This document shows, piece by piece, positions 7,697-16,808 of a stretch of DNA of 64,000 nucleotides. Below the pieces are notes generated by a model. That model saw nothing but the letters and a program-made list of their open reading frames with translations. It had not been told where the DNA came from and ran no database searches. Numbering within the stretch: position 1 is the first letter of the stretch; the number at the start of each line of letters is the position of its first letter. The translations under genes and the position numbers were made by a program. This DNA is from Paenibacillus chitinolyticus NBRC 15660 (lineage in GTDB: Bacteria > Bacillota > Bacilli > Paenibacillales > NBRC-103111). The stretch is from NCBI RefSeq assembly GCF_000739915.1, contig NZ_BBJT01000005.1, positions 1-64,000 on the forward strand, given 5' to 3'.

Positions 7697-8914
7697 TCAG
7701 AAATAGGCGTCCTCCTCCGCCTGATCCTCGGGAGTCACAACGACGGTTTCCGCCTCCTGCGCAGCCCGCAGAATCCATTCGTCGAGCTGCGGAAGGCCTC
7801 TTTCGATCGCCTCGATGACCCGGAGGTTCGGGTTGGTGCTCGGCGACGGCGGCAGGAACAGCGTGCAGCAGTCTTCATAAGGCTGAATCGATAACGTATA
7901 CGTATCGATCTGCTCGGCCATGCGGATGATCTCCTTCTTGTCCGTCGCAATCAAAGGCTGCAGAACAGGAAGCGATACGGCCCGGCCGATCGCGTTCAAG
8001 CTCGGCAGCGTCTGGCTCGCCACCTGCCCGAGACTTTCTCCCGTCACCAGCGCCAGCGCCTTCTCCCGCTCCGCAATCGTCTCCGCGATGCGGTACATGG
8101 CGCGGCGGAGAATGGTGACGAGCAGATTGTCCTTGTACGCGGCATAAATCGACGTCTGCACCTCGGTGAAAGACACGAGGTGCAGCTTGATGCTTCCGCC
8201 GCTGTACGCGGACAGCTTGCGGGCCAGCTCGATCACCTTCTCCTTGGCCCGCTCGCTCGTGTACGGGAAGCTGTGGAAATGCACAGCTTCGAGCTCAAGC
8301 CCCCGGCGCATCGCCTGCCAGCCCGCCACCGGGCTGTCGATCCCGCCGGAGAGCAGGAGCACGGCTTTGCCGTTCGTGCCGAGCGGGTAACCGCCCGCTC
8401 CCTCGAAGGTCTCCACGAACAGCAGCGCCCCTTTCTCCCGAAGCTCCACCCGGAGTGTCGTTTCGGGGCTGCGCACATCTACGCTGAGCTCCGGACAAGC
8501 CCGGAGCACGGCGCCGCCGACGATCCGGTTCATTTCCAGCGTATCGAACGGAAAGCTTTTATCCACGCGCTTGACTTCCACTTTAAACGTCTGCGGACGC
8601 TTCACGACTTTCTTCATAAGCGCGACCGCCACCGCTTGAATCGCTTCGCTGTCGGATGGAGCCGTGTACACGGGGCTGTATGTTTCAATACCGAACACTT
8701 TCGAGACGGCTTTGCCTACATCTTCGGCGGGCGCATCGGAGAGCCGGATATACACCCGGCCGTATTCGGTCACCAGCTTGACCTGGGAAAAGGGCGCAAG
8801 AACGCCGCGGAGCTGGCTGACGACCTTTTTTTCAAAGCGCGAGCGGTTTTTGCCCTTCAGCATCATTTCTCCGAAACGGACGAGCAGCAGATCGGGCTTC
8901 AAAGGAGACATCAT
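7697..8914 (-). CDS. thiI: tRNA 4-thiouridine sulfurtransferase ThiI
   Basis: ThiI transfers persulfide sulfur to U8 of tRNAs. The protein (405 residues) has an N-terminal ferredoxin-like/THUMP part (about 1-165), then the PP-loop pyrophosphatase with LLLSGGIDSPVAGWQAM, and a C-terminal region with YEDCCTLFLPP that contains the catalytic-site cysteine region. No rhodanese domain follows, as in Bacillus ThiI, so it serves tRNA thiolation and not thiazole synthesis. It starts two bases after the stop of the cysteine desulfurase gene, its sulfur donor, and the GGGGGA RBS lies inside the end of that gene. The two are an operon as in Bacillus (nifZ-thiI). Confidence 0.95.
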   Translation of the reverse strand: MMSPLKPDLLLVRFGEMMLKGKNRSRFEKKVVSQLRGVLAPFSQVKLVTEYGRVYIRLSDAPAEDVGKAVSKVFGIETYSPVYTAPSDSEAIQAVAVALMKKVVKRPQTFKVEVKRVDKSFPFDTLEMNRIVGGAVLRACPELSVDVRSPETTLRVELREKGALLFVETFEGAGGYPLGTNGKAVLLLSGGIDSPVAGWQAMRRGLELEAVHFHSFPYTSERAKEKVIELARKLSAYSGGSIKLHLVSFTEVQTSIYAAYKDNLLVTILRRAMYRIAETIAEREKALALVTGESLGQVASQTLPSLNAIGRAVSLPVLQPLIATDKKEIIRMAEQIDTYTLSIQPYEDCCTLFLPPSPSTNPNLRVIEAIERGLPQLDEWILRAAQEAETVVVTPEDQAEEDAYF

Positions 8915-8916
8915 GA

Positions 8917-10083
8917 TCAGCGTCCCCCTTTCGTCCGCTCAGACACCGGTACAAGATCGGCGATTACGCCGCGGAGCGCTTCTACGAACCGGCGGGCATC
9001 CGCTTCCGAATGCTCTTCGGTCCAGCTCACCCGCAGTCCGCTTGAGGCATGCGCCCGGTCCAGCCCCATGGAGAGCAGCACTTTGCTGGGCTCCGGCTCT
9101 CCCGAAGAACAAGCCGACTTCGTTGATATATATATGCCGCGCTGCTCCAAAGCATGTACGACAACTTCGGAATTCATGCCCGGGTACGTAAAATGAACGA
9201 TATGGGGCGCCATGTCTTCCTCATCGCGGGAACCTGTCAAAGCCAGTTCGGGAAGCCCGAGAATGCCTTCGACCGCAATTCTGCGGAAAGCCCGCTTACG
9301 CCGGATGTCCTCTGCCAGATTATCGGTGGCGATCCGAAGTGCCTTGGCCATCCCGACGATCAGGGGCACGTTCTCGGTGCCCGAGCGTATTCCCTGCTCC
9401 TGGCCTCCCCCGACAAGCTGGGCCTGAAGGTCGATGCCCGTCCGCTTATAGAGGAAGCCCGCTCCTTTGGGGCCTTTGAACTTGTGGGCAGACGCGCTCA
9501 TCAAGTCGATACCCAGCTCGTCCGGAGAAAGGGGCAGCTTGGCTACTCCCTGTACGGCGTCCACATGAAACAGCACGGTCTGCTTCTCGCGCAGCCACCG
9601 GCCGATCTCCCCGACCGGCTGTATCCGCCCCGTCTCGTTGTTCACATGCATGACGCTGACGAGAATGGTCTCGCCGGTGACGGCCGCCTTCACATCCTCC
9701 ACGCGGACTTGGCCAGTTTCGTCTACGGGAAGCACCGTCACTTCAAAGCCTTCCGCCTGCAATTGACGGAAAGCCTCCGTTACGGAAGCATGCTCGACCG
9801 CTGTTGTAATGAGATGACGGCCCCGGCTGCGGTACCGGTAAGCCGCTCCTTTGATGGCCAGATTGCTGCTCTCCGTCCCTCCCGACGTAAAAATAATTTC
9901 TTCCGACCGGGCCCTAAGAGCGGAGGCAATCACCTCGCGGCTCTTTTTAACCAGTTTCTCGGCGTCCAGGCCGAATTTATGAATCGAAGACGGATTGCCG
10001 AAATGCTGGAGCATCACGTCCGCAACCGTCTGCGCCACTTCCTTGTAAGGCTGGGTTGTTGCCGCGTTATCCAAATAAAGCAT
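8917..10083 (-). CDS. Cysteine desulfurase (NifS/NifZ type), sulfur donor to ThiI
   Basis: A PLP-dependent cysteine desulfurase of 388 residues. The PLP lysine lies in SASAHKFKGPKGAGF and the persulfide-forming cysteine in STKSACSSGEPEPS. The N-terminus YLDNAATTQP is the class V aminotransferase start. It removes sulfur from cysteine as a persulfide. Direct coupling to thiI (2-bp gap) indicates it is the dedicated donor for 4-thiouridine, equivalent to B. subtilis NifZ, and not the Suf or Isc Fe-S desulfurase. The RBS AAAGGA lies nine bases before the ATG. Confidence 0.93.
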   Translation of the reverse strand: MLYLDNAATTQPYKEVAQTVADVMLQHFGNPSSIHKFGLDAEKLVKKSREVIASALRARSEEIIFTSGGTESSNLAIKGAAYRYRSRGRHLITTAVEHASVTEAFRQLQAEGFEVTVLPVDETGQVRVEDVKAAVTGETILVSVMHVNNETGRIQPVGEIGRWLREKQTVLFHVDAVQGVAKLPLSPDELGIDLMSASAHKFKGPKGAGFLYKRTGIDLQAQLVGGGQEQGIRSGTENVPLIVGMAKALRIATDNLAEDIRRKRAFRRIAVEGILGLPELALTGSRDEEDMAPHIVHFTYPGMNSEVVVHALEQRGIYISTKSACSSGEPEPSKVLLSMGLDRAHASSGLRVSWTEEHSEADARRFVEALRGVIADLVPVSERTKGGR

Positions 10084-10256
10084 CTATCTCTGTCCTTTCT
10101 AATAGAAAAAAAATCGCGTTATGGGTTGTGCCTGTCACGTGCATATTCCTCATTAAATCGCAAAACCACCCCGAACACAAGCCGCCTTTATCTTCAACGT
10201 AAGCCGATCGCCATTTCCAAGATTGCTTCCGCACCTTGCCTGACCTTCTGAAAAAA

Positions 10257-10298
10257 CAGAAAGAAGCGGCCTCTCCAGCCGGAGAAACCGCTTCTTTC
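10257..10298 (-). terminator. Terminator of the lytic transglycosylase gene
   Basis: AAAGAAGCGG pairs with CCGCTTCTTT, with an inner CTCC-GGAG pairing and a T-rich tail on the minus strand. It separates the transglycosylase gene from the cysteine desulfurase operon. The rest of the 230-base gap holds the desulfurase leader, without a clear promoter. Confidence 0.85.
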
Positions 10299-10313
10299 CA
10301 ACGTTATTTAAGC

Positions 10314-11099
10314 TTAAGTAAACTCCCGGTCGTACCGTTCCTTGGCATTCATAACCTTTTTCACATACTGCTGGGTTTCGTTCGGCAGCAGATGCATTTT
10401 CTCTAGTAAATCGGAATCGTTTTTGATACCCAGCTTGTTGACCCGACCGGGTCCCGCGTTATAGGCCGCCAGAGCGACGCCGACATTTCCGTCGAAACGC
10501 TTAAGCTGGTAGGACAAGTACTGCGCTCCGCCTTGGATATTCTGCTCCGGATCGAAGGCGTTCGTGACGCCCAGTCCGTTTGCCGTGCCGTCCATCAGCT
10601 GCATAAGCCCCTTCGCTCCCGCTCTCGAAACCGTATTCGGGTTAAAGGAGGACTCCTGGCGGATCACCGCTTTAATCAGGGCGGGATCTACGCCCGTACG
10701 TTCGCTTGCTTGTACGATGTAAGCGTCGTAAGCCGCTTCGCGTGCGGAAGCGGGCAGAGAAGCTTGTACGGCTCCGGCGGCCGTTTCGTAGGACCGGAGC
10801 GCCTTCGCCTGCCGCTGAACGCTTAAACCCGTGCCGGCGGCAGCGGGAACCGCCCCAGCCGAGCCCGTCCACGCGCCCTGCAGCGCTTCCAGCGGCAGAA
10901 TGCCGAGTGCACTCTCCCCGGCCGGATCGGCGGACAGGCCGCCTTGCTCCATGAGAAGCGTGTTGAGGAGCGAGCTGAATTCCTCGCCCGGTTCGGAAGC
11001 ACCCGACACTCCTCCGCCGGCGCCGGAAAACAGCGTCGATTTGTTCAGCATCTCCAGTTTTAAAAGCTCTTTCATTAATCGCGGATCAATAGATACCAT
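10314..11099 (-). CDS. Lytic transglycosylase (SLT domain), no signal peptide
   Basis: A peptidoglycan-cleaving lytic transglycosylase of the Slt/goose-lysozyme fold in the last 130 residues. The catalytic Glu is in AVIRQESSFNPN, followed by SRAGAKGLMQLM and AAYNAGPGRVNK. The first 120 residues are low-complexity (Ser/Ala/Gly) with no signal peptide or membrane helix, starting MVSIDPRLMKELLKLE. The same architecture is seen in Bacillus YjbJ-like proteins, so export may be non-classical or through the flagellar/other route. Family length is normal. It is a single gene with its own terminator. Confidence 0.88.
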   Translation of the reverse strand: MVSIDPRLMKELLKLEMLNKSTLFSGAGGGVSGASEPGEEFSSLLNTLLMEQGGLSADPAGESALGILPLEALQGAWTGSAGAVPAAAGTGLSVQRQAKALRSYETAAGAVQASLPASAREAAYDAYIVQASERTGVDPALIKAVIRQESSFNPNTVSRAGAKGLMQLMDGTANGLGVTNAFDPEQNIQGGAQYLSYQLKRFDGNVGVALAAYNAGPGRVNKLGIKNDSDLLEKMHLLPNETQQYVKKVMNAKERYDREFT

Positions 11100-11223
11100 T
11101 TTCTCATCCCCGTTTGTAAGCCCCTAAGCAAATTATAAACCTTATATCGGCACGAAGCGTCCCGTTTTGAACCCTTTTTGCCAAATTCGCCGAAAATCCG
11201 GCTCCATTACCGGAATTACCCGC

Positions 11224-11997
11224 TCAGGCCACGTCTCTTTTCCGGAAGACCAGGATCGTGACGCCCAGAAGAATGACCAGATGCAGCACATAGATCGTCA
11301 GGGAAAATCCAAAGGTCATTCCCGGGAAAGGAGGCGGCGTACCCTGATTGATCAGAGGATCGGTATCATAGATCTTCCAGTTCGTATTGTTGAATATGAG
11401 GTACCGTGCCCAGTTGTACTGCAGGGCGGCAAAAGCCGAGCCCGCCAGATTCATGACAATGGCCACCGTAATCGCCAGCGCGCTGCTGCGGAATACCGTC
11501 GCGATAAAGAAGGCGAGCGTGAACATAAAGAGCATGTCCGGCAGCGAATACCAATACGAGCTGGACAGAACGATAAAATGCTCGTTAGGCAGCTCGGCCG
11601 TCCCGAACAGTGCGGCCCCTACCGCTACGGAACTCAGAAAAAGAACCGCGTAAGCGATGAGCACCATAATTACGCAGGCGACATATTTCGACAGCAGAAT
11701 GGCTGTTCGGCCGGCCGGGCGGATCAGCAGCTGCTTGATCGTTCCGTCCTTGTACTCTTCCGTCACCGTCTGCGCCCCAAGAACGAGGGCAAACAAGGTT
11801 ACAAACAGCGAGCAGACCATAAAAACGGTGCCGGCAAAGCTGATATAATTGTGGCCGTCCGAAAAACCGGGAATCCACAGTTTAATGGGAAGACCCACAA
11901 ACAGACTGAGCAGCAGCAGAAAGATATAGAAAATCCAAGTCGATTTTTTGCTTGTGATTTTCATGATTTCATTTTGTACGAGCGAAAGGAATTTCAT
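11224..11997 (-). CDS. ABC-2 type transporter permease
   Basis: A 257-residue ABC-2 permease with six predicted helices (about 18-38, 55-80, 105-130, 140-175, 180-200, 230-250). It begins MKFLSLVQNEIMKITSKKSTWIF, typical of BcrB/NatB-like subunits, and has the PAGRTAILLSKYVAC segment common to them. It overlaps the ATPase gene by four bases and forms a half-transporter pair. Such pairs export peptides, antibiotics or ions. Nothing local identifies the substrate. Confidence 0.85.
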   Translation of the reverse strand: MKFLSLVQNEIMKITSKKSTWIFYIFLLLLSLFVGLPIKLWIPGFSDGHNYISFAGTVFMVCSLFVTLFALVLGAQTVTEEYKDGTIKQLLIRPAGRTAILLSKYVACVIMVLIAYAVLFLSSVAVGAALFGTAELPNEHFIVLSSSYWYSLPDMLFMFTLAFFIATVFRSSALAITVAIVMNLAGSAFAALQYNWARYLIFNNTNWKIYDTDPLINQGTPPPFPGMTFGFSLTIYVLHLVILLGVTILVFRKRDVA

Positions 11998-12917
11998 CGG
12001 CTGTCCTCTCCTTTCGTCAGCTGGAGGAAGGTGTCTTCAAGCGTCGGCTTGCGGATGGCCACCTGATACACATCTATCCCCTGCCCGACGAGCCGGGACA
12101 CGATTTCCGGAATCGCCGACTTGGACAAATTGGCGGTATACAGCCCGTTTTCGCGCCTCAGCAGCCCGTATTCCCCGGCCGTGTGCTCTCCCGCCTCGAT
12201 TCCCTTCAGTTCGAATTCAACCAGCACCAACTCGTCCTCTGCGGTCGCTCCGCCGCGAACGATACGCTCGCCGACAAGCCGGCCTTCCTGGATGATCAAG
12301 GCGCGGTCGCAGATCAGCTCGACCTCCGCCAGGAGGTGAGAAGAGATGAGAATCGCAATCGATTCCGTTTTGGCCAAATTGCGCAAATAATCGCGGAGTT
12401 CCCGTATGCCGCCCGGATCGAGACCATTGGTCGGTTCATCCAGAATAAGCACCGTCGGCCGGTGAAGAAGCGCCTGAGCGATTCCCAGCCTCTGCCGCAT
12501 GCCGAGCGAGTACGTTTTGACTTTGTCGTGAATCGCATCGGTCAGCCCGACCAGCTCCACGATTTCCTCCATCCGTCCCGCCGGTACGGGTCCGGCCGCC
12601 ATCCGGGCAAAGTGGACGAGATTTTTATGGCCCGACATATACGGGTACAGCTCGGGGTTCTCGACAATAGCGCCCACATGGGCAAGCGCCTCGGAACGCC
12701 GCGTCCTTACGGGAAAGCCCGCAATCCGGATTTCGCCCGCGCTCATAGACATCAAGCCGACCATCATGCGGATCGTCGTCGTTTTACCGGAACCGTTCGG
12801 TCCCAGAAAACCGCAGATTTCCCCCCGCCGGACGGAAAAGGACAAGTCCTTGATAATCGGTTTTCCGCCTATCGTTTTCGATACGCCTACCAGTTCCATA
12901 GCTTGTTCGGTTTCCAT
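11994..12917 (-). CDS. ABC transporter ATP-binding protein, BcrA/DrrA type
   Basis: A 307-residue ATPase. Walker A is GPNGSGKTTTIRMMVG, signature YSLGMRQRLGIAQAL, Walker B LILDEPTNGLDPGG, H-loop ISSHLL. The C-terminal 90 residues are the substrate-export type extension of BcrA-like proteins. I chose ATG at 12917: GGAGG stands eight bases upstream and translation gives METEQAMELVGVSK. A start at 12950 adds eleven residues with no RBS. Translationally coupled to the ABC-2 permease that follows. Likely an antibiotic or peptide self-protection exporter, by family only. Confidence 0.9.
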   Translation of the reverse strand: METEQAMELVGVSKTIGGKPIIKDLSFSVRRGEICGFLGPNGSGKTTTIRMMVGLMSMSAGEIRIAGFPVRTRRSEALAHVGAIVENPELYPYMSGHKNLVHFARMAAGPVPAGRMEEIVELVGLTDAIHDKVKTYSLGMRQRLGIAQALLHRPTVLILDEPTNGLDPGGIRELRDYLRNLAKTESIAILISSHLLAEVELICDRALIIQEGRLVGERIVRGGATAEDELVLVEFELKGIEAGEHTAGEYGLLRRENGLYTANLSKSAIPEIVSRLVGQGIDVYQVAIRKPTLEDTFLQLTKGEDSR

Positions 12918-13023
12918 TGGATCATCCTCCAATCCTATCCAGCATAGCATGTCTGAGCAAATTATAACGGTTTAAAGGGGTTTCGTCTAATTTCGTCTGC
13001 CCCGTCCCTTCCAAGACCCCTAT

Positions 13024-13049
13024 AAAAAAAGGGCCCGGAGGCCCTTTTT
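13024..13049 (-). terminator. Terminator of the small membrane protein gene
   Basis: AAAAAGGGCC-TCCG-GGCCCTTTTTTT on the minus strand: a compact GC stem with a long T-run, just downstream of the gene at 13059 and before the ABC-2 operon. Confidence 0.9.
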
Positions 13050-13058
13050 CGCCGCTCG

Positions 13059-13475
13059 CTAGATCACAAACGGGACGAAAAACAAATTGGAAAAAAAACT
13101 GATCAGTCCGATCGCGATTGCCCAGCCGCCGGCTCTCCTGCTTCCGTCCGCCAACGCCATGTACCCGAGAATCGCCCCAAGGGGTCCGAGCACAAACGGG
13201 AGCAGAAAAAAAGAAAGAACGGACGACACGAGCGCCATTATTCCGAGCGCACGAGCGCTTATCCACGCATCCGAGTCGGCATCCTCCCTGCTTCGGGCGC
13301 CTGCGTCTTCCACATTGCGTCCCGCAAGCCCCGGAGCCAGTTCGCCCGCATATTCCTCACGGTCCGATCGCCCGGCATGCTCCCGCCCCGCAGAAGAATT
13401 CGCTTCGGCCGGGTCAAGCTTTTGAGAATGTTCCCGCGTGCGCCCCTGCTTCTTGCGGTTTTTGTGGTGAGTCAT
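13059..13475 (-). CDS. Small membrane protein, DUF4190-like
   Basis: A 138-residue protein. The first 75 residues are hydrophilic and charged (basic at the start, MTHHKNRKKQGR), without cysteines. They are followed by two predicted membrane helices (about 80-105 and 118-138) with GPLGAILGYMALADGSRRAGGWAIAIG between and around them. This GxxG-rich pair fits the DUF4190 type of Gram-positive membrane proteins. Function unknown. The RBS GAGGAGG lies nine bases before the ATG. Own terminator downstream. Confidence 0.7.
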   Translation of the reverse strand: MTHHKNRKKQGRTREHSQKLDPAEANSSAGREHAGRSDREEYAGELAPGLAGRNVEDAGARSREDADSDAWISARALGIMALVSSVLSFFLLPFVLGPLGAILGYMALADGSRRAGGWAIAIGLISFFSNLFFVPFVI

Positions 13476-13520
13476 ACGTGAAGACCTCCTCTTGTTGTTG
13501 AGGAATCCCGGGTGCGCGTG

Positions 13521-13730
13521 TTACTTCTTCTCTTTGAACGTGTGACAGCACGTATTGGCACGGTCCGCAGCCTGATCCTTATGACGCGTATCAAATTCTT
13601 CACCGGCAAATTCGGAAGACAGGTCGGCATCCGCGTGCTCGTCCACTTCGATCATAATGATATCCGCGCGGCAGTTGTTCCCCTGTCCCCAGTAGGCACA
13701 GTTCGAAACGGCGCATTTGACTTCTGGCAT
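13521..13730 (-). CDS. DUF1540 domain-containing protein
   Basis: A 69-residue cysteine-rich protein. It begins MPEVKCAVSNCAYWGQGNNC and ends with an NTCCHTF motif, the DUF1540 pattern of conserved cysteines that probably binds a metal or forms disulfides. The middle is acidic. I choose the ATG at 13730 because GGGGGTGA lies five bases upstream and the family starts with M-x2-V-x-C. DUF1540 proteins occur in spore formers and their role is unknown. Nothing else of note in the 170 bases between it and the next terminator. Confidence 0.85.
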   Translation of the reverse strand: MPEVKCAVSNCAYWGQGNNCRADIIMIEVDEHADADLSSEFAGEEFDTRHKDQAADRANTCCHTFKEKK

Positions 13731-13860
13731 ATTGATCACCCCCAAGCATAGGGTCTCACGAAGGCTGTTGGGATATCCGCAAGGAGTCCTGTCACAACCT
13801 GACAAACGGACTTGATCGCTACCACCCCCGCAGCCATGCCCCCACCTCATGACCGCAAAC

Positions 13861-13886
13861 AAAAAAGCCCCCGCGCGCGGAGGCTT
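13861..13886 (-). terminator. Terminator of ypuI
   Basis: AAGCCTCCGCG pairs with CGCGGGGGCTT on the minus strand, followed by TTTTT. It stands immediately after the ypuI stop. Confidence 0.85.
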
Positions 13887-13899
13887 CGTATCTCTTATT

Positions 13900-14400
13900 T
13901 TAAACCCGTTCGCCCTGCATGCGGCGCTGGGTAATGTAGTCATTTTCATAGTAAGACAGTTCTTCGCGGAGTTCTTCGAAAATCTTGGATAATTCGATCG
14001 TCAGATCGCGTACTTCACGATTCGGTTTTTTGCGGAAACGAATGGCATCCTGTCCGGTATACGCGTAACGGCCGTCTTCGGAGTAGCACTCGTTCTTCGG
14101 GTAAAAGAAAGGGCTGATACAGTTGTGATACACTTCATACAGCACTTTTTCGGTAAAATCCACGTTAAAGGTCGGTCTGCGCAAGCTGACTCCGAGCTTC
14201 TCGTAAGCCACCTCACAGAAAACAAGCAGGTGACGAGTATCCTGCAAATAGCCGCGGTAAAAATCTTCCATTTCGGGATCGGACTCTGCATTTAACTGCG
14301 GAAGAGAGTAGGTGTTCAGAAACGACTCGATACGGTCCGCCGCTTCCTTCAGTTTCTTTCTCGTTGTCTCGCACGCCTTCTTAACATTATCCATTGCCAT
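13900..14400 (-). CDS. ypuI: YpuI-like protein (DUF3907)
   Basis: A 166-residue cytoplasmic protein with a conserved core, including FCEVAYEKLGVSLRR, EVYHNCISPFFYPKNECY and EVRDLTIELSKIFE. This resembles the Bacillus YpuI family (DUF3907) by length and motif recall. Function unknown. GAGGAGG lies 11 bases before the first ATG (14400), and a second ATG at 14394 is possible. Monocistronic with terminator. Confidence 0.7.
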   Translation of the reverse strand: MAMDNVKKACETTRKKLKEAADRIESFLNTYSLPQLNAESDPEMEDFYRGYLQDTRHLLVFCEVAYEKLGVSLRRPTFNVDFTEKVLYEVYHNCISPFFYPKNECYSEDGRYAYTGQDAIRFRKKPNREVRDLTIELSKIFEELREELSYYENDYITQRRMQGERV

Positions 14401-14594
14401 TACGGTTATGACCTCCTCTAGTTAACAGAGCGGGAACTCGCACCCGGCTCAGCCCATCCATATAGTATCACACTTTCTCTGGAAAAGGTACCCGATTCTT
14501 GAGTGGAAATGTCCGGTTTCGGTATAAAAAAAGCGCCCCTTTCCCACCCTACTTTTAAGTGTAGATCAGACGAAGGAAAGGAGGCCTCCGACCC

Positions 14595-16688
14595 ATGCGA
14601 CGCCCTACTGCCGCCTTAGGCGGCATGATACTCGGCAGCCTGCTTGTCGTAACAAGCGCCTGTCAGACGAAACCAGAAGCCAGACCCGTACAGCCGGAAG
14701 CCGAGCTGAAATATAAACAAGCGGTTCTGGACCAGGATGTCGCCGTAACCGACCAATTGTGCCGGAATCAGTGCCTGCTCCATGTTAACCAGATGTATGC
14801 TTCGTTGAACCACGCCGATCCCAAGAAGATCAAAGAAACGATGCGGGAGATGCAGAGCAAACACGGCCATATTATTAGCCTGAACTGGATACCCGTGAAA
14901 ACCGGCAGCGGCACCCCGGGCAGTTCCCCTTCTGCCGGCGCACCTGCCGCTCCCGGGGGAACTACAGTTCCGTCCGGTCCTGGTGCGGGTGCCGCAGGAA
15001 GTTCCGGCAATGCCGGCGTCCCAGGAGCTTCAGGCGCGTCTTCGGCTCCGTCCGGTGCGGGCACCTCGCCTTCCGCTTCCTCCGGCGAAATCGTCTCCGG
15101 CAAACTGTCCAAAGAACTTGCCAAGAGCGCCCAGCCTTATATCGAGGAGGCGAAAAAAGCGGCCTCACAAGGAAAGACATATCAGTCGCCTAATTTCACG
15201 GTAGCGGATAAACCGTACTTTGTGCTGAACGTGCCCGCTCCCGACAAGAAAAGCTCAGTCGTCGCCGTCGTACGCCAGCATATTTTACAGGAGGTGTCCA
15301 ATCATCAGCGCAAAAATCTCCGGCTGCAATCTTTCCATTCCGATAAAAGCCGCTGGAAAATCGAAAGCGTAGATACTGACACGCTGCGCAGCAAACGGGT
15401 GACTCATCCCGACGACCATGAAGGCACCAGCCATTACGAGCGTCATGACGTCGTGGTCCAGTTTAACCGTCCTCCTAGCGAAGCCGAGCTATCCCGTATC
15501 CGGACCCAAATCGGTGCCACCAAGGTCAAGCTTATCGGAAATACGTATATTATTACCGCCCGCAGCCTCGAAGCCAAGCAGCTAATGGATTATTTCCGCA
15601 AACGCCAGGATGTTCGCTTTGCGGAGCCCCATTATATTTACGAAACGAATGATTTGTCCCGCGGCACCAAACCGCTAAGCTGGTTTTTTGACTGGTGGCC
15701 CGGCAGCCGAAGCGACAATTCAGGACGGACACGCTCCGGGGCCGGGGAGCAGGCGGCCGAGCAGCCGGACGTCATTCCCAATGACGTTCTTTTCAACAAA
15801 TATCAGTGGAACCTTCCGATCACGAATACGCTGAGAGGCTGGAATTTTAACAAAGGCACTCAGGATGTCAAGGTGGCGATCGTGGATACGGGAGCCGACG
15901 TCAATCATGAGGACTTGAAAGGTCAACTCATCGAAGGCTACAACGTCCTGGATCCGACCGCGCAGCCGATGGATGATGTCGGTCACGGCACGCACGTAGC
16001 CGGAATTATCGGCGCGCAGGTTAATAACGGATTGGGAGTAGCCGGTATGACCTGGTATAACAAAATTATGCCGGTCAAAGCTCTGGACAGCAGCGGAGTC
16101 GGCAGCACGTATGCCGTTGCCCAGGGAATCATCTGGGCTACCGACCACGGTGCCAAGGTGATTAACCTTAGTCTCGGCAACTATGCCAGCTCGGATTTCC
16201 TGCATGATGCCATCAAATACGCGTACGACCGCGACGTAGTACTGATCGCCGCCAGCGGCAACGACAACACGGAACGGCCGGGTTATCCGGCAGCTTATCC
16301 TGAAGTGTTCGCGGTCGCCGCCACGGATTCCAGCAACGGGCGGGCGTCTTTCTCGAACTACGGTGACTATATCGACGTTGCCGCTCCGGGTGTCAGCATC
16401 GCCAGTACCTACCCGCAGAACCAATATGCGGCGCTTTCCGGCACTTCCATGGCCTGCCCGCATGTGACGGCTCTGGCGGCCCTGCTCCGTTCGGCGAATC
16501 CGTCCCTCAAGAATACCGAAGTGATGGAGCTGATGCGCCAGACCGCTACGGATATCGGAGACAAAGGCCGCGACACTTCCTTCGGGTACGGCCTCATCAA
16601 TGTGGACAAAGCCGTGGAAGCCGCCCTTGGTCGGGGTCCCGTACAGGCCGGCCTTCCCGGAACGAAACCGGCGCCCGTAGCCCCTTAA
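14595..16688 (+). CDS. S8 family serine peptidase (subtilase) lipoprotein
   Basis: A 697-residue secreted subtilase. The N-terminus has a signal with lipobox VTSAC, so the enzyme is lipid-anchored. Residues 30-110 are a small helical domain with paired cysteines, and 110-165 is a Gly/Pro/Ala/Ser-rich linker. Residues 270-350 resemble an inhibitor-I9 prodomain (HDVVVQFNRPPSEAEL...). The catalytic domain follows: Asp in VAIVDTGADVNHEDL, His in DVGHGTHVAGIIG, Asn in IAASGND and Ser in LSGTSMACPHVTALAAL. All triad residues are intact. The RBS AAAGGAGG is ten bases upstream of the ATG. Monocistronic, with a strong terminator. Targets unknown. Confidence 0.9.
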   Translation: MRRPTAALGGMILGSLLVVTSACQTKPEARPVQPEAELKYKQAVLDQDVAVTDQLCRNQCLLHVNQMYASLNHADPKKIKETMREMQSKHGHIISLNWIPVKTGSGTPGSSPSAGAPAAPGGTTVPSGPGAGAAGSSGNAGVPGASGASSAPSGAGTSPSASSGEIVSGKLSKELAKSAQPYIEEAKKAASQGKTYQSPNFTVADKPYFVLNVPAPDKKSSVVAVVRQHILQEVSNHQRKNLRLQSFHSDKSRWKIESVDTDTLRSKRVTHPDDHEGTSHYERHDVVVQFNRPPSEAELSRIRTQIGATKVKLIGNTYIITARSLEAKQLMDYFRKRQDVRFAEPHYIYETNDLSRGTKPLSWFFDWWPGSRSDNSGRTRSGAGEQAAEQPDVIPNDVLFNKYQWNLPITNTLRGWNFNKGTQDVKVAIVDTGADVNHEDLKGQLIEGYNVLDPTAQPMDDVGHGTHVAGIIGAQVNNGLGVAGMTWYNKIMPVKALDSSGVGSTYAVAQGIIWATDHGAKVINLSLGNYASSDFLHDAIKYAYDRDVVLIAASGNDNTERPGYPAAYPEVFAVAATDSSNGRASFSNYGDYIDVAAPGVSIASTYPQNQYAALSGTSMACPHVTALAALLRSANPSLKNTEVMELMRQTATDIGDKGRDTSFGYGLINVDKAVEAALGRGPVQAGLPGTKPAPVAP

Positions 16689-16756
16689 CTATGCTGTCCC
16701 GGCCTGGGTACATGTTAAAGTAAGAAGAAAAAAATACGCGTCTCTGCGCACAACTC

Positions 16757-16795
16757 AAAAACCGCCTCGTTATCCGAAGATAACGGGCGGTTTTT
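16757..16795 (+). terminator. Bidirectional terminator between the subtilase gene and rnpB
   Basis: AAAACCGCCTCGTTATC pairs with GATAACGGGCGGTTTT around a CGAA loop, with T-run and A-run on either side. It ends the subtilase transcript and, on the other strand, rnpB. Confidence 0.9.
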
Positions 16796-16808
16796 CGATG
16801 TCGTAAGG